Shown here: positions 1-5,290 of the stretch, one piece after another | Position numbering within the stretch: position 1 is the first letter of the stretch | Layout of the letters: every line of letters begins with the position of its first letter | Assembly (NCBI GenBank): GCA_024277955.1 | Contig: JAJRUE010000002.1 | Span: 1-7,391, forward strand | Direction of reading: 5' to 3' | From: Alphaproteobacteria bacterium | GTDB taxonomy: Bacteria > Pseudomonadota > Alphaproteobacteria > Rhodobacterales > Rhodobacteraceae | DNA: 7,391 bases | Notes under the pieces: generated by a model | Told to the model about the DNA's origin: nothing | The model's database searches: none | The model's input: the letters and a program-made list of their open reading frames with translations, nothing else | Position numbers and translations under genes: made by a program

Positions 1-227
1 GCCTCATCCTTGCCCTTCACATAGTCCAGCAGCTTGCGGCGCTGGGCCACCATCATCAGCAGACCGCGGCGCGAGTGGTTGTCTTTCTTGTGCGTCTTGA
101 AGTGTTCCGTCAGCGTCGCGATGCGGCTCGACAGGATCGCGACCTGCACCTCGGGGCTTCCGGTATCGCCTTCCTTGGTGGCGAATTCCTTCATGATGCG
201 TTGCTTTTCTTCAGCGGTAATCGACAT
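1..227 (-). CDS. rpsO: 30S ribosomal protein S15 (5' part, runs off the window)
   Basis: Ribosomal protein S15 binds 16S rRNA in the platform of the 30S subunit and takes part in an intersubunit bridge. The visible 75 complete codons begin MSITAEEKQRIM and include the family core GDTGSPEVQVA (residues 20-30), the loop HFKTHKKDNHSRRGLL (42-57) and the helix ending RRKLLDYV (63-70). S15 is usually 89 residues, so about 14 C-terminal residues lie outside the window. The ATG at 227 is set by a strong AAGGAG Shine-Dalgarno element just upstream (about 233-240). In many bacteria rpsO precedes pnp; that position is off the window here. The 5' leader (about 93 nt from the candidate promoter) is long enough for the S15 feedback control known in other bacteria, but I cannot identify such an element. 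Identity is certain. Confidence 0.97.
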   Translation of the reverse strand, partial: MSITAEEKQRIMKEFATKEGDTGSPEVQVAILSSRIATLTEHFKTHKKDNHSRRGLLMMVAQRRKLLDYVKGKDE

Positions 228-327
228 CGGGGTCTCCTTTTGAAACAAGGGGTTGCGGGCACAAGCCGGGATGTCGTCCAGCAGGGTCCATGTCACTATG
301 CCCGGCACGAAGGCGGGCAGATGCGCG

Positions 328-356
328 CATATAGGTGGATTCGGCGCCAATGAAAA
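328..356 (-). promoter_or_regulatory. candidate sigma70-type promoter of rpsO
   Basis: Read on the minus strand, TTTTCA (356-351) is separated by 17 bases from TATATG (333-328); each hexamer matches 4 of 6 consensus positions. Transcription would start near 321 and leave a leader of roughly 93 nt before the rpsO ATG. The site lies just downstream of the long inverted repeat at 372-466, as expected for a promoter placed after the end of the preceding transcript. Inferred from sequence only. Confidence 0.42.
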
Positions 357-371
357 GCGTTTTTGTCCCCA

Positions 372-466
372 GGGCCAAAACCCGATCAAGCTGCATCGCC
401 AGCGCGAAAGGCGCGACATATCAGCGGTTCGGGGCGCGCGCGATCAGGGCGATCAGGTTTTGACCC
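372..466 (-). terminator. long inverted repeat after the DUF5665 gene, possible terminator or structured RNA
   Basis: The arms GATCAGGTTTTGACCC (451-466) and GGGCCAAAACCCGATC (372-387) are inverted copies that differ at two positions. In minus-strand RNA both differences become G-U wobbles, giving a fully paired 16-bp stem; in plus-strand RNA they would be C-A mismatches, so the structure favours minus-strand transcripts. The 63-nt loop (388-450) holds a short GCGC-gaaag-GCGC inverted repeat and a direct repeat CGATCAGG at 441 and 450. The stem begins at the last base of the DUF5665 stop codon (468-466) and ends just before the rpsO promoter candidate. A terminator is the simplest reading, though no U-tract follows directly. 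A regulatory RNA structure or the remnant of a small intergenic repeat are alternatives. Confidence 0.45.
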
Positions 467-807
467 TAAGGTGCGCCCGCCTGCATCTGCCGGGCGATCT
501 CGGCCGCCCATTCGCCGATGATCGGGATGAAGTCGATCCGGGACAGCACCAGCGCAAGAAACGACACCAGGATCGTCGCCCCAAGCACCGTCCCCAGGCC
601 AAAGGCCAGCCCGCGCAAAAGGTTGAACCCAACCAGCCGCGGCAGGGAATTGTGCAGCCGGATGAAGCGATGCGCGTTCAGCCGCGCCACCTCGGCGCGC
701 AGCGCTGCGACCTCCTGGTCCAGCGCGGCGGCGGGGCGGGGCGCGCCGGACGCAAGGATGTCGTCGTCGGTTGGGCGGGGGCCGTCGGTGTGCTGGGCGT
801 CGTTCAA
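466..807 (-). CDS. DUF5665 domain-containing small membrane protein
   Basis: A 113-residue protein of unknown function. After a polar, Pro/Asp-rich N-terminus (1-27) comes a short heptad-like helix (about 28-45, DQEVAALRAEVARLNAHR), the conserved stretch HRFIRLHNSLPRLVGFNLLRG (46-66), and a glycine-containing hydrophobic segment (about 60-88) predicted to span the membrane. It ends in an IDFIPIIGEWAAEIARQM motif typical of DUF5665. The start is the TTG at 807: GGAG lies at 819-816 with an 8-base spacer. The same frame is open upstream to a TTG at 882, but that codon overlaps the candidate -10 box and has no ribosome site. The gene lies between rpsO (same strand, downstream) and a divergent plus-strand gene. 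The family assignment rests on recognising the C-terminal half. Confidence 0.82.
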   Translation of the reverse strand: MNDAQHTDGPRPTDDDILASGAPRPAAALDQEVAALRAEVARLNAHRFIRLHNSLPRLVGFNLLRGLAFGLGTVLGATILVSFLALVLSRIDFIPIIGEWAAEIARQMQAGAP

Positions 808-815
808 GGGCAAAT

Positions 816-819
816 CTCC
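816..819 (-). promoter_or_regulatory. ribosome binding site supporting the TTG start of the DUF5665 gene
   Basis: GGAG, read on the minus strand, lies 8 bases before the TTG at 807-805. This decides the start, because no ATG is available ahead of the conserved domain and the other in-frame start (882) has no such element. Confidence 0.6.
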
Positions 820-881
820 GCTCGGTTTCGGTCCGGCCCGCGATTGCACCGCCGCAGGCCGCACAAGCCCGGAATTTTGCA

Positions 882-911
882 AGAATACAGCATGAAATGG
901 CCCAGATTCAA
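882..911 (-). promoter_or_regulatory. candidate promoter of the DUF5665 gene
   Basis: On the minus strand TTGAAT (911-906) is followed after 18 bases by TATTCT (887-882); each hexamer matches 4 of 6 sigma70 consensus positions. The start of transcription would fall near 875, about 68 nt before the TTG start at 807. This stretch is clearly more AT-rich than its surroundings. Confidence 0.35.
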
Positions 912-971
912 AGGCGTAATGGCCGGGTCAGGGTGTTAACCAGTGCCTCGATTTTCCGAAACCCGGCCGAC

Positions 972-977
972 AGAGGA
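972..977 (+). promoter_or_regulatory. ribosome binding site deciding the start at 985
   Basis: AGAGGA lies 7 bases before the ATG at 985. It favours this ATG over the in-frame GTG at 943, which has no purine-rich element at the right distance. Confidence 0.6.
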
Positions 978-984
978 CCAACCG

Positions 985-1308
985 ATGACCAATGATCAGA
1001 CCAGCAGTGGATTCCCGTTGACCCGATCGCGCAGGAAGCCTTCGGGCCCCGATATCCATGCGATCCTGGCTGGCGGGCAGGCGATCCGTCCCGGTCGCCC
1101 GGTCGAGATCCGGGAATTCGACGCCGCCGAGGAAACCATCGTGCTGGCCTACGACCCGTCGCGCACGCCCACCCCGCGCTTTGAGCTGCTGCCCGGCATG
1201 CGTCGCGATGAAAAGGTGCTTGCGATGGACGGCACCCAGATTCTGCGCATCCGCGACGCCGCCGACCTGACGCTGGCGTCCATCAGCGTGGTTGCAACCA
1301 CCTTGTAG
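985..1308 (+). CDS. short protein of unknown function with an RTX-neighbour type C-terminal module
   Basis: A 107-residue soluble protein with no signal peptide or membrane segment. The N-terminus is polar and basic (residues 11-20 PLTRSRRKPS). Residues about 38-104 follow a beta-rich pattern: EIREFDAAEETIVLAYDP (41-58), a variable loop containing FELLPG, then VLAMDGTQILRI and a closing LTLASISVVA. From memory, modules of this pattern (I-x-x-F-x-x-x-E/D-x-I/L ... D-P ... V-x-x-DG ... L-x-x-I-x-V-V) recur at the C-terminal end of Rhodobacterales proteins annotated as hemolysin-type calcium-binding. No GGxGxD nonapeptides are present, so calcium binding is not claimed. The next gene (1450-2496) ends in a similar module. 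The 141-base gap to it contains separate promoter-like signals, so one operon is not assured. Confidence 0.8.
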   Translation: MTNDQTSSGFPLTRSRRKPSGPDIHAILAGGQAIRPGRPVEIREFDAAEETIVLAYDPSRTPTPRFELLPGMRRDEKVLAMDGTQILRIRDAADLTLASISVVATTL

Positions 1309-1388
1309 GCCGGCCCCATCTGCGCCCGCATGGTCCGCCCAGGGTTGGAAGCCGGGCCGGAACCGCGCGAATTTTATCCACTTTTCAC

Positions 1389-1417
1389 AATGTTCTTGGA
1401 ATGTTCGGTGCTATCGT
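1389..1417 (+). promoter_or_regulatory. candidate promoter of the acidic repeat protein gene
   Basis: TATCGT (1412-1417) matches 4 of 6 positions of a -10 box and is preceded by TGC, an extended -10 arrangement. No good -35 hexamer is found; AATGTT or ATGTTC sits at the right distance. Transcription would start near 1424, about 26 nt before the ATG at 1450. The LexA-type box at 1392-1406 would cover the -35 region and spacer, as expected for a repressor site. Confidence 0.35.
1392..1406 (+). promoter_or_regulatory. match to the alphaproteobacterial LexA (SOS) box
   Basis: GTTC-TTGGAAT-GTTC fits exactly the GTTC-N7-GTTC direct-repeat operator known for LexA in Alphaproteobacteria such as Rhodobacter. 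Both half sites are preceded by AAT, so the 7-base repeat AATGTTC occurs twice, 11 bases apart, on one face of the helix. The box lies 43 bases before the ATG at 1450, over the candidate promoter. It is the only such pair I found on either strand. With eight fixed bases, a chance match is expected about once per 33 kb counting both orientations, so chance is not excluded. Confidence 0.5.
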
Positions 1418-1449
1418 GCCGCCGTGGAAGGTGAGATCTGAGGTGGATC

Positions 1450-2496
1450 ATGGGATTTGCATTATTGCTGCTTGCGCTGGTGCCGCTGGCGTTCATGCCC
1501 GATTTCGTTGGGGGGGAGGCCGACAGCGGCGACGGCGCTGACGATGGCGGGATGCCGGGCGATCCCGGCACGACCGGCGACGATGGATTTGGCCAGCCCG
1601 ATCTGCTGACCCCCTCCGGCCAGGATACGATCACCGGGTCGGATACGACTGCCGGCGCGGGCACCTTCATGGGGGCCGGTACCGGGCTTGGTGCCGGGCT
1701 TGGTGCCGGGCTTGGCGCGGGGCTTGGTGCCGGGCTTGGCGCGGGGGCGACCGATCCCGGGCTGGGTGGCGCGGGCTCGGGCGGGGGCGGGTCGGCCGAT
1801 CCGCTGTTGCCGGTGGACCCGACGCTGCCGGACACGGCCTGGAACCCCGATGACGGCCTGCCCGAACCCGACGACATCCTCGCCCCGGTCATCGAAGACG
1901 ACGTGACCCACGCCGGTGGCGACCCCCTGGGGGATGGCGGGGCGGACGGTCAAGGCGCTGGTGATGGCGGTGATGTTGGAGACGGCGATGATGTTGGAGA
2001 CGGTGATGACAACGCCGGCGATGACGGCGCTGGTGGAGACAGCTCCCATGACGACAACGATGGCGGCAACGACGCCCGAGGTGATGATGGCCACGAAGAC
2101 GGCCACAAGGACGGCGGCGATGATGACGGCCATGATGACGACAGCGGCGACGACAATCAGGATGACGGCAACGACGATGACGACGATACCGCCATCCAGC
2201 CGTTGTTGCCGGTGGACGATATCGATTCGACCTCTGACACGATCTGGCTGAACCTGAACGAAGACCAGGGCATCGGCTATGCCGAGATCAGCGATTTCGT
2301 GCCGGGCAGCGACGTGCTCCAGATCTCGGTCGATCCGCAAGACGGGCATGACGCCCCGGAAATCTCGGTCGGCCAGTCCGACGATGGGCAGGACGGGCTG
2401 GTCTATGTCGACCATGACCTTGTCGCGGTGCTGCACGGCGCGCCGGGCGTGTCGCTCGACGATGTCTCGATCGTGCCTGGCGTGACCGGCGGCTGA
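1450..2496 (+). CDS. extremely acidic Asp/Gly-rich protein with N-terminal hydrophobic segment, function unknown
   Basis: A 348-residue protein. Residues 2-19 are hydrophobic (GFALLLLALVPLAFMPDF) with no basic residue before them, so a membrane anchor or unusual signal is likely. Then come an Asp/Gly/Thr region (20-75), a GLGA tandem repeat (79-99), a Gly/Ser stretch (107-115), an LLPVD segment (119-123), an Asp/Gly/His-rich tract (about 155-247) and a second LLPVD (252-256). A folded-looking C-terminal module (about 265-343) resembles that of the preceding gene (EISDFVPGSDVLQISVDP ... VSLDDVSIV). By hand count there are about 75 Asp and 7 Glu but only one Arg (210) and one Lys (220), and no Cys. 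GAGG at 1440-1443 supports the ATG. The acidic tract could bind cations, but no canonical RTX nonapeptide GGxGxDxUx is seen. Export and a surface or envelope role are inference. Confidence 0.82.
   Translation: MGFALLLLALVPLAFMPDFVGGEADSGDGADDGGMPGDPGTTGDDGFGQPDLLTPSGQDTITGSDTTAGAGTFMGAGTGLGAGLGAGLGAGLGAGLGAGATDPGLGGAGSGGGGSADPLLPVDPTLPDTAWNPDDGLPEPDDILAPVIEDDVTHAGGDPLGDGGADGQGAGDGGDVGDGDDVGDGDDNAGDDGAGGDSSHDDNDGGNDARGDDGHEDGHKDGGDDDGHDDDSGDDNQDDGNDDDDDTAIQPLLPVDDIDSTSDTIWLNLNEDQGIGYAEISDFVPGSDVLQISVDPQDGHDAPEISVGQSDDGQDGLVYVDHDLVAVLHGAPGVSLDDVSIVPGVTGG
1681..1746 (+). repeat. 12-bp in-frame tandem repeat coding GLGA units
   Basis: Five 12-base units of the type GCCGGGCTTGGT (1681-1692, 1693-1704, 1705-1716, 1717-1728, 1729-1740) plus a partial sixth unit, differing at a few C/G or T/C positions. 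They code for residues 78-99 of the acidic protein. Since 12 is a multiple of three, gain or loss of units would change protein length without a frameshift. Confidence 0.9.
1972..2007 (+). repeat. 18-bp tandem duplication in the acidic tract
   Basis: GATGTTGGAGACGGCGAT (1972-1989) is followed at once by a copy differing only by T for C at the fifteenth base (1990-2007). It codes for DVGDGD twice (residues 175-186). The near identity points to recent duplication. Confidence 0.85.
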
Positions 2497-2504
2497 CACC
2501 GGTC
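2484..2504. terminator. hairpin between convergent genes, possible bidirectional terminator
   Basis: GACCGG (2484-2489) and CCGGTC (2499-2504) form a 6-bp stem with a 9-base loop that contains the stop codon of the acidic protein gene (2494-2496). The convergent genes are only 30 bases apart, so a shared signal is plausible. No T-run follows on either strand. Confidence 0.28.
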
Positions 2505-2526
2505 CGCTCTGTGCTGCGCGGCGTTC

Positions 2527-3057
2527 TCAGCCGACGGCGGGGTCGGGCCTGTGCTGCCAGGCGACCGGCTGCTGGCTGTAGGCGATGTAAAGCGGGTGCC
2601 TGGGGTGCCCGCCCCGGGTCAGCCCGAGGTGAAACAGATCGTGCCCGGCGGCGCGCAGCAATCGGTGCACCCGCGCGCCCCGGTCCAGATGCGCGCCATG
2701 GGTGCCCCAGGCGCAGATCACCCGGTCGGCCCAGGTGCAGCTTTGCAGGATCGCCGTGTCGTTGTCCGGGCCCACCGGATCGGCGGCGGCGCGCATGTCG
2801 CGCGGATCGGTGGCACGCCAGGCAAAGATGTTGGTGACCCGGAACGCGCCATAGCCCAGCGCCCGTGCCCGGCGTTCGCAGCGCTCGACCGTGGGATCGT
2901 TCTGGACTTCGGTCGCGGTCGACGGATTCAGCATGATGAACAGCACCCGCCCGCCCGCGTCATCCCAGGTCCGGGTCAGCAGGTAGCGGTAGTTTTCGCA
3001 ATCTGAATAGACTGCGGTGCTGGCGGCGTCGCCCTTTTGGTGGTGGCGTTCGATCAT
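2527..3057 (-). CDS. DUF1643 domain-containing protein
   Basis: A 176-residue soluble protein of the DUF1643 family, whose biochemical role is not established. Conserved family stretches are clear: FIMLNPSTATEVQNDPTVERC (40-60), RARALGYGAFRVTNIFAWRATDP (63-85), DPVGPDND (93-100), ICAWGTHG (114-121) and LGLTRGGHPRHPLY (144-157). The NPSTA, NDPT and HPRHPLY motifs with Asn76 are the likely functional core. The length is normal for the family and the gene looks intact. ATG at 3057 gives the full domain, but the sequence before it lacks a clear Shine-Dalgarno element. The C-terminal tail (158-176) is variable. The gene is convergent with the acidic protein gene and separated by 307 bases from the DUF2189 gene upstream on the same strand. 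Confidence 0.93.
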   Translation of the reverse strand: MIERHHQKGDAASTAVYSDCENYRYLLTRTWDDAGGRVLFIMLNPSTATEVQNDPTVERCERRARALGYGAFRVTNIFAWRATDPRDMRAAADPVGPDNDTAILQSCTWADRVICAWGTHGAHLDRGARVHRLLRAAGHDLFHLGLTRGGHPRHPLYIAYSQQPVAWQHRPDPAVG

Positions 3058-3254
3058 GCACCGCTTGTCGCCCGGCGGCCGCGCGGGCGCAAGACGGGCC
3101 GCGCGTTTTTCGCGCGACGCTCGCCGTTCCCCCCCGGCGCAACCGATGTGGGGTCAGGCGTTCGGGCAATCCCTGCGCCCGGCCCCTGCGCGCGACCACG
3201 CGCCGGCTCAAGCCTGTCGCGTTTGACCGAATTCACGTCGCCCGCGTCGCGAAT

Positions 3255-3323
3255 GCCCGGGCGGTCGCCTGCCCTCTGTTCGGAGCAGGGGTGAACCCGA
3301 TCAGGGGCGACCTTTTCCCGGGC
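3255..3323. repeat. 14-bp two-block inverted repeat with a 36-base loop
   Basis: GCCCGGG-C-GGTCGCC (3255-3269) is mirrored by GGCGACC-TTTT-CCCGGGC (3306-3323). Both 7-base blocks pair perfectly; only the inserts (one C against four T) differ. The loop at 3270-3305 contains a CCCT/AGGG sub-stem. There is no T-run after either side, so it does not look like a standard terminator. Confidence 0.7.
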
Positions 3324-3341
3324 GCCCGGTGCCGCGCAAGC

Positions 3342-3358
3342 GGGGCCGTAGCCGCCCC
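3342..3358 (-). terminator. GC-rich hairpin after the DUF2189 gene
   Basis: GGGGC (3342-3346) and GCCCC (3354-3358) pair around a 7-base loop, 6 bases beyond the stop codon of the DUF2189 gene. There is no U-tract, so this is a weak terminator candidate. Confidence 0.25.
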
Positions 3359-3364
3359 CGCGGC

Positions 3365-4222
3365 TCAGGCCACGGCGCGGCGGTAGAAGTGCCAGCTGGC
3401 GTGGCCCAGCACCGGCAGCACCACCACCAGCCCCACCAGGAACGGCAGCGCGCCCAGGGCCAGCAGCCCGGCGATGATCGCGCCCCAGGCGGCGACCGGC
3501 ACCGGGTTGGCCAGGCTCACCCGGATCGAGGTCATCACCGCCACCGGCAGCCCCACGTGCCGGTCCAGCAGCATCGGGAACGACACCACCGACACCATCA
3601 GCGCCACCGCCGCAAAGACCAGCCCGCCCCCCATGCCGAGCACGATCATCGCCCAGCCCGCGGGCGTGGTGAACACGTCTTCGAGGAACCCGGCGACGCT
3701 GGCGCGCGGCAACGGCCCCAGCGTGATGTCGTGGATCCAGCCGGCGACCAGCATCCAGGTCATGAACAGCGCCAGGATCATCAGGCCCAGCCCGACGATC
3801 GCCCCCACCGCCGGCGCGCGCAGCATGTCCAGCGCCGCGCTCCAGCGCACGGGTTTGCCCTGTTCCGCCTGCCGGCTCATCTCGTAAAGCCCGAGGGCGG
3901 CGACCGGGCCCAGCAGGGTGAACCCGGCGATCATCGGGAACAGCAGGTGCAGCGCGTTGCCGTGAAAGGCGAACCAGGCCAGCGACAGGCCGATCAGCGG
4001 ATAGATCATCACCAGCATCAGCGCGTCGCTGCGAAAGGCCAGGAAATCGCGCCAGCCGAGCCGCAGCACCTCGCCCAGATCGGCCAGCGTCAGCCTGCGC
4101 ACGACCGGAAGGTTGGCGCCGTCGCGGCTGGCGAATTCAGCCGACATCTCGGCGCCATGCACCAGGGTTCTGCCCATGACGCCCATCATCCAGGATGCCG
4201 GGTTTCCGATGGTTTTGATCAT
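3365..4222 (-). CDS. DUF2189 domain-containing multi-pass membrane protein
   Basis: A 285-residue inner-membrane protein of unknown function. A polar N-terminal region (about 1-55) leads into LRLGWRDFLAFRSDALML (53-70), where the family domain begins. Hydrophobic segments lie at about 66-86, 92-112, 138-162, 190-218 and 246-275, giving five or six membrane passes. Recognisable family features are LLGPVAALGLYEMSRQAEQG (103-122), VFTTPAGWAMIVLGMG (183-198), VSFPMLLDRHVGLP (203-216), TSIRVSLANP (221-230) and the ending VVVLPVLGHASWHFYRR (266-282). The ATG at 4222 is the first in frame; the sequence before it has only a weak AGAAAG element, and internal Met codons (13, 16, 26) are alternatives. 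It lies 162 bases after truB on the same strand. No enzymatic motif is visible. Confidence 0.88.
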   Translation of the reverse strand: MIKTIGNPASWMMGVMGRTLVHGAEMSAEFASRDGANLPVVRRLTLADLGEVLRLGWRDFLAFRSDALMLVMIYPLIGLSLAWFAFHGNALHLLFPMIAGFTLLGPVAALGLYEMSRQAEQGKPVRWSAALDMLRAPAVGAIVGLGLMILALFMTWMLVAGWIHDITLGPLPRASVAGFLEDVFTTPAGWAMIVLGMGGGLVFAAVALMVSVVSFPMLLDRHVGLPVAVMTSIRVSLANPVPVAAWGAIIAGLLALGALPFLVGLVVVLPVLGHASWHFYRRAVA

Positions 4223-4303
4223 GTGACATCGCTTTCTGCACGGCCGTGGCCGGCCATGCGATGGCTGTTTCGGATCACCCGATCATAGCATGAATGCGCT
4301 CAC

Positions 4304-4359
4304 GCCCGGTGCACAAGCGCGTGTTCACGGGCGCGTGCAGGCCCATCGCAGCCCGGTGC
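4304..4359. repeat. 9-bp direct repeat GCCCGGTGC in the truB-DUF2189 gap
   Basis: GCCCGGTGC occurs at 4304-4312 and 4351-4359. Between them, GCAC-aa-GCGC (4311-4320) can pair with GCGCGTGC (4331-4338), with a GTG-tt-CAC tip (4321-4328). A structured 3' end of the truB transcript is possible, without a U-tract. The effect is unknown. Confidence 0.4.
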
Positions 4360-4384
4360 GGCCCCAGCGCCGCCCCGCCCGGTT

Positions 4385-5290
4385 TCAGTGGTTGAAGACC
4401 CGCGACGGGTGCAATTCGCCCGACCGGTAGATGCCCACCGCCACCGCCTTGCCCTGGTGCGAGGCCCAGGCCTCGTCGCCGTATTCCACGTCGCCGGTCA
4501 CCACCATGCCGGGGTTGCCGTGGCGCAGCCGGGCCGCGCCTTCGGGGGTGCATTTCAGTTCCGGCAGATCGGCCAGCCCGGTTTCCAGCGGCAGCAGGCA
4601 GGCGTCCAGCTCAGGCGTGCGGGCGAGCGCTTCGATCCGCTCGAGCGTCAGGCCGTCTTCGGCGTCGAACGGCCCCGACCAGGTGCGCCGCAGGCTGACC
4701 ACATGGCCATAGCAGCCCAGCTTTTCGCCCAGGTCGCGGGCGATGGCGCGCACGTAGCCGCCCTTGCCGCAGACCAGTTCCAGGTCCACGTGATCCGCAT
4801 CCGGCCGGGCGATGAAATCCAGCGCATCGACGTAAAGCGGGCGCGCGGCCAGTTCCAGGTCTTCGCCGTCGCGCGCCAGCTTGTAGGCGCGCTGCCCGTC
4901 GATCTTGACCGCCGAATACTGCGGCGGCACCTGCATGATGTCGCCGACGAACCCGCCAAGCGCCGCCCGGATCGCATCGTCGTCGGGCCGCGCATCGCTG
5001 CTGGCGATCACTTCACCCTCGGCATCGTCGGTGTTGGTGGCCTGGCCCAGGCGCACGCGAAACACATAGGCCTTGAGGGCATCGGTAATGTAGGGCACGG
5101 TTTTCGTCGCTTCGCCCAGCGCTACCGCCAGCACCCCGGTCGCCGCCGGGTCCAGCGTGCCGGCGTGGCCGGCCTTTTTCGCCTCCAGCGCCCAGCGCAC
5201 CTTGTTGACGACCGTGGTCGAGGTGATTCCGGCGGGTTTGTCCACCACCAGCCAGCCCGAGATGTCACGCCCCTTCTTGCGGCGCCCCAT
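4385..5290 (-). CDS. truB: tRNA pseudouridine(55) synthase TruB
   Basis: TruB isomerises uridine 55 in the T-arm of tRNAs to pseudouridine in the cytoplasm and also acts as a tRNA chaperone. The 301-residue protein has normal length. Motif I DKPAGITS (17-24) is followed by GHAGTLDPAATGVL with the catalytic Asp47, the conserved Tyr75 in LKAYVFRVRLG, VPPQYSAVKIDGQRAYKLAR (121-140), and KGGYVRAIARDLG (176-188) with Tyr179 and Arg181. SLRRTWSGPF (199-208) and a smaller C-terminal domain follow. The ATG at 5290 overlaps the rbfA stop codon by one base (TGATG), so the two genes are almost certainly co-transcribed and perhaps translationally coupled. A GGGGA element lies shortly before the start. 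In many bacteria rpsO follows truB closely; here five genes lie between them. Confidence 0.99.
   Translation of the reverse strand: MGRRKKGRDISGWLVVDKPAGITSTTVVNKVRWALEAKKAGHAGTLDPAATGVLAVALGEATKTVPYITDALKAYVFRVRLGQATNTDDAEGEVIASSDARPDDDAIRAALGGFVGDIMQVPPQYSAVKIDGQRAYKLARDGEDLELAARPLYVDALDFIARPDADHVDLELVCGKGGYVRAIARDLGEKLGCYGHVVSLRRTWSGPFDAEDGLTLERIEALARTPELDACLLPLETGLADLPELKCTPEGAARLRHGNPGMVVTGDVEYGDEAWASHQGKAVAVGIYRSGELHPSRVFNH

Larger units (their letters stand above)
3058..3364. other. 307-base intergenic region without a convincing gene
   Basis: All open frames here are short and arginine/proline-rich, as expected for non-coding high-GC DNA. The region holds a split inverted repeat at 3255-3323, a 6-bp CGCGCG hairpin with a TTTTT loop (3100-3116) and a GC hairpin just after the DUF2189 stop (3342-3358). 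It must carry the DUF1643 promoter, but I found no convincing -35/-10 pair. Confidence 0.55.

Noticed and set aside
808..882. N-terminal extension of the DUF5665 protein to a TTG at 882
   Set aside because: No ribosome site, overlap with the candidate -10 box, and a non-conserved sequence; the TTG at 807 has GGAG at good spacing.
943..984. GTG start at 943 for the 107-residue protein
   Set aside because: No Shine-Dalgarno before 943, while AGAGGA sits 7 bases before the ATG at 985.
1310..1360. CCGGCCC / GGGCCGG inverted repeat after the 107-residue gene as a terminator
   Set aside because: A 7-bp stem with a 37-base loop and no T-tract is common by chance in DNA this GC-rich.
1374..1382. 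DnaA-box-like TTATCCACT next to the LexA-type box
   Set aside because: 8 of 9 bases match the E. coli DnaA box, but it is single, with no cluster, AT-rich unwinding region or replication gene nearby.
1930..2190. RTX calcium-binding nonapeptides in the acidic tract
   Set aside because: The tract is Asp/Gly-rich but does not follow the GGxGxDxUx spacing; calling it an RTX toxin would overreach.
1462..2499. 345-codon open frame antisense to the acidic protein gene
   Set aside because: It mirrors the GC-rich repeat gene codon for codon, has valine/isoleucine runs that are complements of Asp codons, and lacks a ribosome site. The plus-strand frame has a good Shine-Dalgarno, a hydrophobic N-terminus and a recognisable C-terminal module.
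3100..3116. CGCGCG-TTTTT-CGCGCG hairpin as a terminator
   Set aside because: The T-run is in the loop, not after the stem, and no gene ends nearby on either strand.
3329..4288. 319-codon plus-strand open frame
   Set aside because: It is His/Arg/Gln/Pro-rich shadow sequence opposite the DUF2189 membrane protein gene, which has clear family motifs.
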